Source: Neorhizobium populisoli
GTDB taxonomy: Bacteria > Pseudomonadota > Alphaproteobacteria > Rhizobiales > Rhizobiaceae
Direction of reading: 5' to 3'
Assembly (NCBI RefSeq): GCF_019430945.1
Contig: NZ_JAHYCB010000012.1
Location: 62,001 to 126,000, forward strand
DNA length: 64,000 nucleotides
The position numbers and the translations under genes were made by a program. The notes under the pieces are model-generated. The model was not told where the DNA came from, did not search any database, and saw only the letters and a list, made by a program, of their open reading frames with translations. Shown piece after piece: positions 26,249 to 35,042 of this stretch. Every line of letters starts with the position of its first letter. Position 1 is the first letter of the stretch.

Positions 26249-27274
26249 ATGATACCTTTCGACATAAGCCGCAACTTCGTTCGAAGCCTTGCAGAATGTG
26301 ATGCATGGCAGGATGTGCCGCCGGAGCCGGTGATCGAGCCCGACCTGCCGATCATCGATCCGCATCAGCATTTCTGGCGCAAGCCGGACAATGATTTTCT
26401 TCCTGCCGATTATGCGGCCGAGGCAGATGCGTCCGGACACAAGATCGTCGGTACCGTGTTCATCGAATGCGGCTCCAATCATTTCAACGATGGGCCAGTT
26501 CCTTTTCGGCCCGTTGGAGAAACGATTGCCGCGGTAGCGGATACTGAAGGTAAGGCAGGTCTGGCGGCGGGCATTATTGTGCGCGCCGACCTGACGCTCG
26601 GTGCGGATGTCGGTCCAGTCCTGGATGCTCATCTGCAGGCTGGAGCCGGACGAATGCGCGGTATTCGTCATTCGCTGCGTTGGGACGGATCCGGGATCGG
26701 CATGTCCGGCCGATCGGGACCAAGGCATCTGGCCATGGATCCACAATTCCGTGCCGGTTTTGCGGAACTCGGCAAACGCGACCTGATCTTCGAAGCCTGG
26801 ACGTTTCATCCTCAGCTTGCCGAACTTGCGGATCTCGCAGCGGCATTTCCCGAAACATCGATCATCGTCAATCATCTCGGCATGCCTCTGGGGATCGGCC
26901 CCTATGCCGGCCGTCGGGATGAGGTGTTTTCGGAGTGGCGCAACGGTATGGCCGCACTGGCGCATTGCCCCAACGTGTGGATGAAGCTCGGCGGCCTCGG
27001 CATGCTCTATTGGGGCTGGGATCATTATGCGGCGCCGCGGCCGCCGGACAGTGCCACCCTTGCGATGGAGTGGCGGCCTTATATCGAAACCGCGATCGAG
27101 CTTTTCGGTCCGGAGAGATGTTTTTTCGAAAGCAACTGGCCGGTCGACAAGCAGACCTGCGGTTTTCGGACCCTTTGGAACACTTTCAAACGGGTGACGA
27201 CGAGCTTTTCGGCTGACGAAAAACGCGCGCTTTATTTCGAGAGCGCGAGGAGCGCTTACCGCCTGAAATTGTGA
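26249..27274 (+). CDS. amidohydrolase of the 2-pyrone-4,6-dicarboxylate lactonase-like group
   Basis: A 341-residue TIM-barrel metal hydrolase (amidohydrolase_2 family). The first metal ligands are in IIDPHQHFW near residue 35; later blocks are GTVFIECGSN, IVNHLGMPLG and the catalytic-region end FESNWPVDK. This group includes lactonases and decarboxylases of aromatic and sugar-acid catabolism. GGGAGG precedes the ATG at 26249; longer readings lie inside the ATPase gene. It closes the first transcription unit of the GntR cluster, just before the second operator copy. Confidence 0.85.
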   Translation: MIPFDISRNFVRSLAECDAWQDVPPEPVIEPDLPIIDPHQHFWRKPDNDFLPADYAAEADASGHKIVGTVFIECGSNHFNDGPVPFRPVGETIAAVADTEGKAGLAAGIIVRADLTLGADVGPVLDAHLQAGAGRMRGIRHSLRWDGSGIGMSGRSGPRHLAMDPQFRAGFAELGKRDLIFEAWTFHPQLAELADLAAAFPETSIIVNHLGMPLGIGPYAGRRDEVFSEWRNGMAALAHCPNVWMKLGGLGMLYWGWDHYAAPRPPDSATLAMEWRPYIETAIELFGPERCFFESNWPVDKQTCGFRTLWNTFKRVTTSFSADEKRALYFESARSAYRLKL

Positions 27275-27336
27275 TCACAGGTGAGGGGCAAAAGACCGAT
27301 TTTTCCTCTTGTCGGGTCGTCATATTTATGCAACAA

Positions 27337-27350
27337 AATTGGCGCCAATT
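27337..27350. promoter_or_regulatory. palindromic operator AATTGGCGCCAATT, copy 2
   Basis: Identical to the palindrome at 20233-20246, again with TTTATGC beginning 12 bases before it. It lies in the 195-bp gap between the amidohydrolase and the C45-type gene, 120 bp before the latter. It probably marks a second promoter under the same GntR regulator. Confidence 0.7.
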
Positions 27351-27469
27351 ATGAAAATACCGATCTTAAGGCATTTGAAAGCGCGGATATCTCGGCGATC
27401 GGATCGCCCCACGTTTTGATCTGCCGTTGATTTGCCGGTCGGTCGCGCCGGCCTATGAGGGTGATGAGA

Positions 27470-28651
27470 ATGCCGAATACAGTGCCGGGTTCGCCTGCCA
27501 TTCCACCATGTCCACTGATTGAGATTTCCGGGCCGCCACGCGAGCGTGGCCGGCAATATGGCGAACAGGCGGCCGGTCGCATCCGCCTCGGCGTAGCCCA
27601 TTATTCCGATCAGCTCGCTCAGCTTAATCTGGCTTCTGAGACTATTGACCAGATTGTCATGCAGTTCGCAGGTACGCTGGAAGTCGGCGCGGGTGACCTG
27701 CTTGAGGAAATCCGCGGCATCGCCGAAGGGGCAGGGGTCGGTTTTACCGACGCCATGCTCCTGAACGCGCGCACCGAGATCCTGAAGATCGCGCAGCGCC
27801 GAAGCGCCGGCCTGCCGGATTTCATCGAGCCCGATGGCTGCACCGGCGTCATCGTCCAGCCGAAAGCTACTCGCGATGGCCAGCTGATCCATGCCCAGGA
27901 CTGGGACTGGAAAAAGGAATGTGCCGAAACCGCCGTGGTCCTGCGCGTGCTTCGCCATGACGGTCCCGATATCCTGACGTTCACCGAAGCCGGCGGCCTT
28001 GCCCGAGCAGGTTTCAACAGCGCCGGCATCTCGATCACCGGCAACTATCTGGAAAGCGACCGGGACTACCGGCAACTTGGCATGCCGCTCGCCGTCATCC
28101 GCCGCCGGGCGCTGGAGCAGCAGCATTACGCGTTGGCGATCCGCGCCGTTCATGCAACGGCGAAGTCCGCATCCAACAACATGATGCTGGCGCAGGCCAA
28201 GGGCGTGGCGCTCGATTTCGAATGCGTTCCGGACGAGACCTTCGTGGTTGAACCGGTCAACGGGCTGCTGTGCCATGCCAACCATTTCCGGTCTCCCGTA
28301 GCGCAGACGAAGATCATCGATCGCGGGATTGCCGGCACGCCGGACAGCCTGTTCCGTGACGTCCGCGTCCACGATCTGCTGGAACCCAAGATCGGTTCGA
28401 TCGGAGTGGACGATGTGAAGCACGCGCTGTTCGACGACTTCGACTCGCCATGGTCGGTATGCCGGCCGCCGCGCAAGAACATTCAGGAGAACCTTTCCGC
28501 CACCGTCGCCATGATCGTCATGCAGCCGGCGGCTGGGATCATGGAGGTGGCGATCCTCCCGGCCCTGAACCGCAATTTCCAGGAATACCGGCTGAAGCCG
28601 GACGAAGACGCAGCACAGACAAAAAAGTATTCAAAAGGAGAGACCGTATGA
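27470..28651 (+). CDS. C45-family N-acyl transferase/hydrolase (isopenicillin N acyltransferase-like)
   Basis: A 393-residue protein of the N-terminal-nucleophile family C45, which includes acyl-CoA:6-aminopenicillanate acyltransferase. These precursors cleave themselves before a Cys that becomes the nucleophile; here it is the Cys of PDGCTGVIV, near residue 122, followed by the family block HAQDWDWKKE. ATG at 27470 is chosen because GAGGGTG lies upstream; 27455 is an in-frame alternative. In bacteria such enzymes hydrolyse or transfer acyl groups on amino compounds. It is first in the second GntR-controlled unit, and its stop overlaps the next binding-protein start. Confidence 0.85.
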   Translation: MPNTVPGSPAIPPCPLIEISGPPRERGRQYGEQAAGRIRLGVAHYSDQLAQLNLASETIDQIVMQFAGTLEVGAGDLLEEIRGIAEGAGVGFTDAMLLNARTEILKIAQRRSAGLPDFIEPDGCTGVIVQPKATRDGQLIHAQDWDWKKECAETAVVLRVLRHDGPDILTFTEAGGLARAGFNSAGISITGNYLESDRDYRQLGMPLAVIRRRALEQQHYALAIRAVHATAKSASNNMMLAQAKGVALDFECVPDETFVVEPVNGLLCHANHFRSPVAQTKIIDRGIAGTPDSLFRDVRVHDLLEPKIGSIGVDDVKHALFDDFDSPWSVCRPPRKNIQENLSATVAMIVMQPAAGIMEVAILPALNRNFQEYRLKPDEDAAQTKKYSKGETV

Positions 28652-30219
28652 GACGCATGATATTTGCAACGGCCCTTCGCGGTCTTCTCGTTGGCGTGGC
28701 GCTTGCCGCCCCCGCTGCAGCCTATGCGGATACGACACTGCGTATCGCGCTTCCTTCGGATATTCGTTCGACCGACCCTGGTGTGAACCGTGACGGCAAC
28801 ACCGACTGGGTGGTCAGCCATATCGTCGAAGGCCTTGTCGGCCACCGCGACGATGCGTCGGTCGGGCCGATGCTGGCGGAAAGCTATACGATTTCCCCTG
28901 ACGGCAAGACCTACACTTTCCGCCTGCGCTCAGGCATCACCTTCCAGAACGGCAAGCCGATGACCTCGGCCGACGTTGCCTGGGTCTGGAACCGCTACAT
29001 GGACGCGAAGACCAGTTGGCGTTGCTTTACCGAGTTTGACGGCTCGAAGGGGCTGAAGGTCGAAAAGGTCGATACGCCGGATGATATGACGGTGGTCTTT
29101 CAGCTCAATCAGCCGAATTCGCTGTTCCTCGCCAATATGGCGCGCCCGGATTGCGGCCAGACCGGCATCTATCAAAAGGAATCGGTCGGCGCCGACGGCA
29201 AATGGGTAAAGCCGATCGGAACCGGGCCGTTCCAGCTGGCAAAGCGGGAGCCGGGTCGCTATGTCGAGCTCGACAAGTTCGCAGGCTACAAGGCCCGCAG
29301 CGAGCCGAAGAGCGGCCTTATCGGCGACAAGACGCCCAAGGTGGATCATGTGCGCTTCCTCGTCGTGCCGGACAGTTCCGCCGCCAAAGCCGGGTTCCTG
29401 ACCGGTGACATCGACGTGCTGTTCGACGTCGAGAACCAGGACGTCGCAGAGCTGAAGACCAATCCCGAAGTCAAGCTCGACGAAGTGCCAGGCTTCGGCA
29501 TCGTCGGTTATCTCTTCCAGACCAAGGACCCGGTTCTGGGCGATGTGCGGATGCGCGAAGCCATCAAGCTGTCGCTGGACGCGCCACAGATCGTCGATGC
29601 GGTGACGGTCGGGCTTGCAAAGCCGAACCAGTCGGTCATTCCGCCAGGCAGCGCCTTCTACAGCAAGATCATGGCGACGCCGTTCGAGCCCAATATCGAA
29701 AAGGCGAAGCAATTGGTGAAACAGGCCGGCTATAACGGCAAACCCGTTATGATCATGGCTTCCAAACAACAGCCGCAGCTCTTCGAAATGGCGGTCATGG
29801 CGCAGGCCATGCTGGCGCAGATCGGCGTCAATTCCGATATCGAGGTTCTCGATTGGGCCACCCAGCTGGACCGCTACAATGCCGGCAAGTTCCAGATGAT
29901 GGCCTTCAGCTATTCGGCCCGCCTCGATCCGGCGTTGAGCTACGACATGATGGCCGGCGACAAGGCCGAGCAGCCCCGCAAGGTGTGGGACAATCCCGAA
30001 CAACGCAAACTGCTGGCGGAAACCATGGCGACTGCGGACGACAAGAAGCGGCAGGCTCTGTTCGATCAGATCGAGACGATGTTCCAGAAAGACGTGCCGA
30101 TGATCCCGCTTTATTCGGGAGCCCGGGTGGGTGCTGTCCGCAAGAATATCGACGGCTACGCAAGCTGGTCGGTCGGTTCGCCGCGCGCCTGGGGCGTTTC
30201 CGTTACGGCAGCCAAGTAA
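28648..30219 (+). CDS. second family 5 periplasmic binding protein of the peptide-type transporter
   Basis: A 523-residue secreted binding protein with a leader MRRMIFATALRGLLVGVALA... cut after AYA. It is homologous throughout to the protein encoded at 21173: DPGVNRDGNTD, GPMLAESYTISPDGKTYTF, GKPMTSADVAW and VPMIPLYSGARVG. No permease or ATPase genes follow it, so it most likely delivers another ligand to the permease set at 22758-26208. It overlaps the C45 gene by four bases. A hairpin after the stop (30234-30269) separates it from the reductase gene. Confidence 0.92.
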   Translation: MRRMIFATALRGLLVGVALAAPAAAYADTTLRIALPSDIRSTDPGVNRDGNTDWVVSHIVEGLVGHRDDASVGPMLAESYTISPDGKTYTFRLRSGITFQNGKPMTSADVAWVWNRYMDAKTSWRCFTEFDGSKGLKVEKVDTPDDMTVVFQLNQPNSLFLANMARPDCGQTGIYQKESVGADGKWVKPIGTGPFQLAKREPGRYVELDKFAGYKARSEPKSGLIGDKTPKVDHVRFLVVPDSSAAKAGFLTGDIDVLFDVENQDVAELKTNPEVKLDEVPGFGIVGYLFQTKDPVLGDVRMREAIKLSLDAPQIVDAVTVGLAKPNQSVIPPGSAFYSKIMATPFEPNIEKAKQLVKQAGYNGKPVMIMASKQQPQLFEMAVMAQAMLAQIGVNSDIEVLDWATQLDRYNAGKFQMMAFSYSARLDPALSYDMMAGDKAEQPRKVWDNPEQRKLLAETMATADDKKRQALFDQIETMFQKDVPMIPLYSGARVGAVRKNIDGYASWSVGSPRAWGVSVTAAK

Positions 30220-30233
30220 GACAAGTCGGATAG

Positions 30234-30269
30234 GGAAAATGCGGTGAAGTCCTCATTGCCGCATTTTCC
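30234..30269 (+). terminator. hairpin after the second binding-protein gene
   Basis: GGAAAATGCGG (30234-30244) and CCGCATTTTCC (30259-30269) form a perfect 11-bp stem with a 14-base loop, 14 bp after the stop codon. The stem is moderately AT-rich and no long T-tract follows. It could end transcription partly or protect the upstream mRNA. Confidence 0.5.
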
Positions 30270-30298
30270 ATTCCTCAGTTAGTGCAGGTGAGAGCGAT

Positions 30299-31165
30299 AT
30301 GGGAATCGGGCCAAGTTTGACATTCAACAACGGCGTGGAAATGCCGGCCTTCGGGCTCGGCGTTTTCCAATCTTCGAAAGAGGATACAGCGGCTGCGGTC
30401 AGGACCGCGCTGGAAGCCGGATATGGCCTGATCGACACGGCAGCCGGCTATCAGAACGAGGCCGAAGTCGGCAAAGGCATTCGCGACAGCAGCGTCGCCC
30501 GATCGGAAATTTTCATCACCACCAAGCTGCGGACCCGGGATTTTGGCTATGAAAGCGCCCTGCGCGCCTTCGATGCGTCATTGACCGAGCTTGGTGTCGA
30601 TGTTGTTGATCTCTATCTGCTGCACTGGCCGGTGCCACGTATATTCGAAAATACGGTCGCCAGCTGGAGGGCCTGTGAGCGCTTTCTTGCCGAGGGCAGG
30701 GCGCGTGCGATCGGCGTCTGCAATTTCACGCCGGCCCAGCTCTCAACGCTGATGGAGCAGACCGAAGTGGTGCCGGCACTCAACCAGATCGAGCTGCATC
30801 CTTTCTTCGTACAGGCCGACCACTCCGAAACGCACCGCAAATTGGGCATCGTCACCCAGGCGTGGTCGCCGATCGGCGGTATCCAGCGTTATCGTGGTGA
30901 TGGCTCCGCCGAGCGCGACCCGCTTCGCCATCCGGTCATTGCCGAGCTTGCCAGGAAGTATGGCAAGACGCCGGCGCAGGTCGTGTTGCGCTGGCAGCTC
31001 GATCTGGGTCATTCGCCGATCCCGAAGTCCATCAATCCGCAGCGTATCTTGGAGAATGCCGATATTTTCGACTTCGCGCTTTTGCCGGAAGAGGTCGCGG
31101 CGGTTTCCGCGCTCGATACGGGCCATCGTGGCGGTCCCGATCCGAACACACATGGTCCGACCTGA
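30299..31165 (+). CDS. aldo/keto reductase
   Basis: A 288-residue NADPH-dependent aldo-keto reductase. The catalytic tetrad is visible: Asp and Tyr in LIDTAAGYQNE, Lys in TTKLRT and His in YLLHWP. The cofactor-binding end is IPKSINPQRILEN. It resembles the 2,5-diketo-gluconate reductase group. AGGTGAGAG lies before the ATG. It follows the binding-protein gene and its hairpin by 79 bp, so it may be read through from the C45 promoter. Substrate unknown, presumably a carbonyl product of this pathway. Confidence 0.9.
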   Translation: MGIGPSLTFNNGVEMPAFGLGVFQSSKEDTAAAVRTALEAGYGLIDTAAGYQNEAEVGKGIRDSSVARSEIFITTKLRTRDFGYESALRAFDASLTELGVDVVDLYLLHWPVPRIFENTVASWRACERFLAEGRARAIGVCNFTPAQLSTLMEQTEVVPALNQIELHPFFVQADHSETHRKLGIVTQAWSPIGGIQRYRGDGSAERDPLRHPVIAELARKYGKTPAQVVLRWQLDLGHSPIPKSINPQRILENADIFDFALLPEEVAAVSALDTGHRGGPDPNTHGPT

Positions 31166-31303
31166 CGAGATTACCGATCTGTCGGTGCGCCGGCAGTCGG
31201 TCGGCGCAACCTTGTATTGCGGTTTCTGGCCATATGGAGAGGAACCGCATATCATCTTGGTTCGCTTTCGTTTCCGCTCCTGTCTATATAGCAAGGCCTC
31301 GAT

Positions 31304-32359
31304 ATGACCCGGTATGCCTTTCCGTCCGACAACTGGGCGCCCGCCGATCCGGCAGTGCTCGAAGCGATATCGGCTGTAGATGAAGGGTTTGAAAAACCCT
31401 ATGGCCAGGATGCGCCGTCGGCAAAGCTGCAGGACATGTTCTCGGACCTTTTCGAGAAAAAATCCTTCGTCTTTCCCGTTCCGACCGGAACCGCGGCAAA
31501 TGCCCTTGCCCTGGCGTCCATCACGCCCGGTTACGGCGAAATTTATTGCCATGCCTACAGCCATATCGTGACCGCCGAGGCCGGTGCGATTGAGTTTTAT
31601 ACCGGCGGCGCGCGCCTGGTACCGCTTGCGGCAGACCGGGGGCGGATCGATGTCGTGGCGTTGCGGGAGATACTTGCGAAAAAGGTGCCACGCGGCATCA
31701 ATGCAATGCAGCCGGCGACGCTCAGCCTGACGGTGCCGACCGAAAATGGTGCGCTCTATCGTCCTGAGGAAATTGCCGAGCTTGCGTCGATCGCCCACGG
31801 TGCGGGCCTCATGGTTCACGCGGATGGGGCGCGGTTTGCAAATGCGGTCGCGGCGCTCGGCTGCTCGCCGGCCGACCTTTCGCATCGGGCAGGAATCGAT
31901 ACACTCGCCTTCGGATGCATGAAGAACGGCGCGATCGGCGCCGAAGCGGTCGTCACGTTCGATCCGGTAATTGCCGGACGAATGGCGGTGCTGCAGAAAC
32001 GAGCCGGTTTGCTGTCCTCGAAACAGCGATATTTTTCGGCTCAGCTCATGGCGCTCGTACAAGATGGCCGTTGGTTGGAAAATGCCCTTCTTGGAAATGC
32101 CAGGGCCGATCGGATCGGAGCGGCGATTGCAGGAAAACCTGATTGCCAGCTGCTCGTACCGGTCGAGACCAATCAGGTGTTCTGCAAGTTCGCGCCCTCC
32201 GTTGTTTCCCGATTGAAGGAGGCGGGTTTCGAACCGTCCCGCTGGTCGGCGCTTGGCCCGGATTCCTATCGCCTCGTCCTGTCCTTTGCCGACAGCGATA
32301 CACGGGTTCAGCAGTTTATCGACCTGCTGAACCCGGCGCCTGCCGGCCGGAATATGTGA
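31304..32359 (+). CDS. threonine aldolase-like PLP enzyme (beta-eliminating lyase family)
   Basis: A 351-residue fold type I PLP enzyme of the low-specificity threonine aldolase group. It begins FPSDNWAPADPAVLEA, has the HAYSHIVTAEAGAIEFYTGGA segment in broken form, the PLP-ring contact HADGARFANA and the Schiff-base Lys in FGCMKNGA near residue 206. Such enzymes split beta-hydroxy amino acids into glycine and an aldehyde. The Shine-Dalgarno is weak (AAGG). With an aldo-keto reductase upstream, the aldehyde could be reduced next; that is inference. Confidence 0.87.
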   Translation: MTRYAFPSDNWAPADPAVLEAISAVDEGFEKPYGQDAPSAKLQDMFSDLFEKKSFVFPVPTGTAANALALASITPGYGEIYCHAYSHIVTAEAGAIEFYTGGARLVPLAADRGRIDVVALREILAKKVPRGINAMQPATLSLTVPTENGALYRPEEIAELASIAHGAGLMVHADGARFANAVAALGCSPADLSHRAGIDTLAFGCMKNGAIGAEAVVTFDPVIAGRMAVLQKRAGLLSSKQRYFSAQLMALVQDGRWLENALLGNARADRIGAAIAGKPDCQLLVPVETNQVFCKFAPSVVSRLKEAGFEPSRWSALGPDSYRLVLSFADSDTRVQQFIDLLNPAPAGRNM

Positions 32360-32401
32360 GACAGGCATGCTCAGGGCTCCACCCATGGAGGGCGATGCGT
32401 C

Positions 32402-35017
32402 ATGACGTTCAAGATCACCAGGATCGCCGGCCAGAAAGTCCGGATTGTCGATTTGCAGGAAGTTTTCGGGCGGGATCTCTATCGGCTGCCTTATCTCATG
32501 CGCATCATCCTCGAAAACTGTCTGAGGCATGCGGATGGTAGCGCCGATGCCATCATAGGGTATTTTCGAGACTGGCTGGAACGCGGCACGAGCAGTGTCG
32601 AAATTGCGTTTCGTCCGGGGCGGCTGATGATGCACGACACCACCTGCGTGCCGGCGCTGGTGGACATGGCAGCGCTTCGGGCCACCTTGAGTGAGATCGG
32701 CGGCGACCCAGGGCTGCTCAATCCGGCGCTGCGGGTAGATGTCTCTGTCGACCATTCCATTGCCGTGGATGCCTACGGATCGCCCGATGCGCTGGCAACC
32801 AACATTGCCCGTGAGATCGAACGGAATAGCGAGCGCTACCGGCTGATGAAGTGGGCGATGAATGCCTTCGAGCATATCAAGGTGCATCCGCCCGGAACCG
32901 GCATCATGCACACGATGAACCTCGAGCAGTTCGCCAGCGTGATCGCCGAGAGCGTGACAGACGGCGAGACGCACCTCTTTCCCGATACGCTGATCGGTAC
33001 GGACAGCCATACACCGATGGTGAACGGCATCGGCGTGCTGGCATGGGGTGTCGGTGGGCTGGAAGCGGAATCTGTCATGTTCGGCATGCCGGTCATGTTG
33101 CGCATACCGGATGTCATCGGTGTTCGGCTCTCGGGCCGGCTTGCCGAAGGCGTGCTGTCCACGGATCTCGCTCTTGTCGTTACCGAGAGATTGCGGGCCT
33201 ACGGCCTGTCGGGCGAATTCGTTGAGTTCTTCGGACCCGGTGTCTCGACTCTGTCTGCGGGGGATCGTGCCGTCGTCGCCAATATGACGCCGGAATTCGG
33301 TGGCGCTACAGGGTATTTTCCGATCGACGATCGGACGGTCGATTATCTTGCTGCAACCGGCCGATCTCAGCGCAGCCAGGACATCGTGCGGGATGCCTCA
33401 CGGTTTCAAGGGCTCTGGTTCGATCCGGATACGGCCCCGCGCTATAGCGATGTCATCGAGATCGACCTGTCGGCAATCACCACCAGCCTCGCCGGGCCTC
33501 GCCGTCCGCAGGATCGCATGTCGCCGGATAAGGTGCCGGCAGCAGTGGAAGCGCATTATCACCGCCCGCTGAACGAACATTCTGATCCTAACACGCCGCC
33601 AGATGGCGCCGTCGCGATCGCTGCCATTACGAGCTGTACGAACACTACCGATCCGCGGCTGTTGATTGCCGCCGGCCTTCTGGCGCGCAATGCCAGGAGG
33701 CTCGGCTTGAAGCCCGCATGGTGGGTCAAGACTTCACTGGCGCCGGGTTCGCCCGCTGCAGCAAGCTACCTTCGTCGTAGCGGGCTTATGGAAGACCTGT
33801 CGGCCGTCGGCTTCGATATTGTGGGTTTCGGCTGCACGACCTGTATCGGCAACTCCGGCCCGCTCGAACGAAGCATGGAAGCAGCGGTAAAAGGCGGCAC
33901 CGCGGCCGTCGCCGTCCTTTCCGGCAATCGCAATTTTCCGGGGCGGGTTCATCCGGCGCTCGATGCCGGCTTTCTGGCGTCGCCGCCGCTTGTCATCGCT
34001 TACGCTATTGCGGGTGACACCAGAAGAGACATCCTCCGCGACCCACTGGGCTTTACCGCTGAAGGCAAGCCGGTGCTGTTGGCCGATATCTGGCCGGACA
34101 GCAAAGAGATCGATGCCGTACAGCAGGCGGCGATTGATCCCGCCGAATTTGGCCCGGCTTTCCAGCAAGCAGAAGAGAATGCGGCGTGGGCGGCGCTCGA
34201 TGCGCCGTCGTCTATGCTCTTCCCGTGGGATATGTCCTCGACATATGTTCGGCGACCGCCATTCGCGTCCATCGATCAGCCGCCACGTATCGGGTCTTAT
34301 AAGGCAAGACCGCTTCTGGTCGTCGGCAACGACATCACCACCGACCATATCTCGCCGGCGGGGCAAATTCCGCTGGGTAGCGATACGGCGGGCTATCTCA
34401 TTGAACGCGGCGATGATCCGGCTGATCTCAACGTGTTTGCGTCCCGGCGCGGAAATTGGGAAGCGATGATACGCGGGTTATTCACCAACCGCTCGGTCGT
34501 CAATCTATTAGATCCGGGTTTGAAACCTGGAACGACGATCCACGCGACATCGGGTGAGGTCCTCCCGCTGTGGCGGGCGGCCGAACGGTATGCGGCGGAA
34601 GATGTTTCCGTCGTAGTCGTCGCCGGCGAACGGTGTGGTGCCGGTTCCTCACGCGATTGGGCGGCCAAAGGCGTGGCCCTTCTCGGCGCCCGTGCCGTTC
34701 TCACCCGCAGCTTCGAGCGCATCCACCGGTCGAACCTTGTCGGAATGGGCATCTTGCCTCTCCTTCTGCCGGAGGGGCAGACACCGGAAACGCTTGGTCT
34801 GACGGCTCAGGACTGGATCGAGATAGACGCCGAGGAAGCGAGGATACGGCCAGGCGGTACCGTCAAAGCCTGTGTCATACGGGGCGATCGGCGCTTGTTG
34901 GAGATGGAATGCCGGATGGCGATTGAGACGGAGCTGGAAGTCTCGCTTCTGAAGACCGGCGGCATCATGCCGTTCATCTTGAAACGGGCGATGAACCGTA
35001 GTTCCATGGCGTCCTAA
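32402..35017 (+). CDS. acnA: aconitate hydratase, AcnA type
   Basis: An 871-residue iron-sulfur hydro-lyase of the AcnA/IRP class. The three cluster Cys are visible at residues 412 (TSCTNT), 478 and 481 (GCTTCIGNSGPL). Other landmarks are HPPGTGIMHTMNLE, IGTDSHTPMVNGIG and the C-terminal swivel-domain motif GAGSSRDWAAKG. It interconverts citrate and isocitrate, or a homologous hydroxy-tricarboxylate, in the cytoplasm. GGAGGG lies nine bases before the ATG. The setting, inside a catabolic operon between a PLP lyase and an SGNH hydrolase, suggests a dedicated copy rather than the housekeeping enzyme. Confidence 0.9.
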   Translation: MTFKITRIAGQKVRIVDLQEVFGRDLYRLPYLMRIILENCLRHADGSADAIIGYFRDWLERGTSSVEIAFRPGRLMMHDTTCVPALVDMAALRATLSEIGGDPGLLNPALRVDVSVDHSIAVDAYGSPDALATNIAREIERNSERYRLMKWAMNAFEHIKVHPPGTGIMHTMNLEQFASVIAESVTDGETHLFPDTLIGTDSHTPMVNGIGVLAWGVGGLEAESVMFGMPVMLRIPDVIGVRLSGRLAEGVLSTDLALVVTERLRAYGLSGEFVEFFGPGVSTLSAGDRAVVANMTPEFGGATGYFPIDDRTVDYLAATGRSQRSQDIVRDASRFQGLWFDPDTAPRYSDVIEIDLSAITTSLAGPRRPQDRMSPDKVPAAVEAHYHRPLNEHSDPNTPPDGAVAIAAITSCTNTTDPRLLIAAGLLARNARRLGLKPAWWVKTSLAPGSPAAASYLRRSGLMEDLSAVGFDIVGFGCTTCIGNSGPLERSMEAAVKGGTAAVAVLSGNRNFPGRVHPALDAGFLASPPLVIAYAIAGDTRRDILRDPLGFTAEGKPVLLADIWPDSKEIDAVQQAAIDPAEFGPAFQQAEENAAWAALDAPSSMLFPWDMSSTYVRRPPFASIDQPPRIGSYKARPLLVVGNDITTDHISPAGQIPLGSDTAGYLIERGDDPADLNVFASRRGNWEAMIRGLFTNRSVVNLLDPGLKPGTTIHATSGEVLPLWRAAERYAAEDVSVVVVAGERCGAGSSRDWAAKGVALLGARAVLTRSFERIHRSNLVGMGILPLLLPEGQTPETLGLTAQDWIEIDAEEARIRPGGTVKACVIRGDRRLLEMECRMAIETELEVSLLKTGGIMPFILKRAMNRSSMAS

Positions 35018-35042
35018 AAGACTGGCTGGAGATGGCGAACTG

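Noticed and set aside
27280..27320. Possible terminator after the TIM-barrel amidohydrolase (TTTTT stretch near 27300)
   Set aside because: Only a 4-bp GAGG/CCTC stem can be drawn around it, too weak to call.
30743..33010. Very long open frame on the minus strand (755 codons) opposite the aldo-keto reductase, threonine-aldolase-like and aconitase genes
   Set aside because: It runs antisense to three clear genes, is rich in Arg, His and Gly as expected from reading GC-rich codons backwards, and has no recognisable domain.
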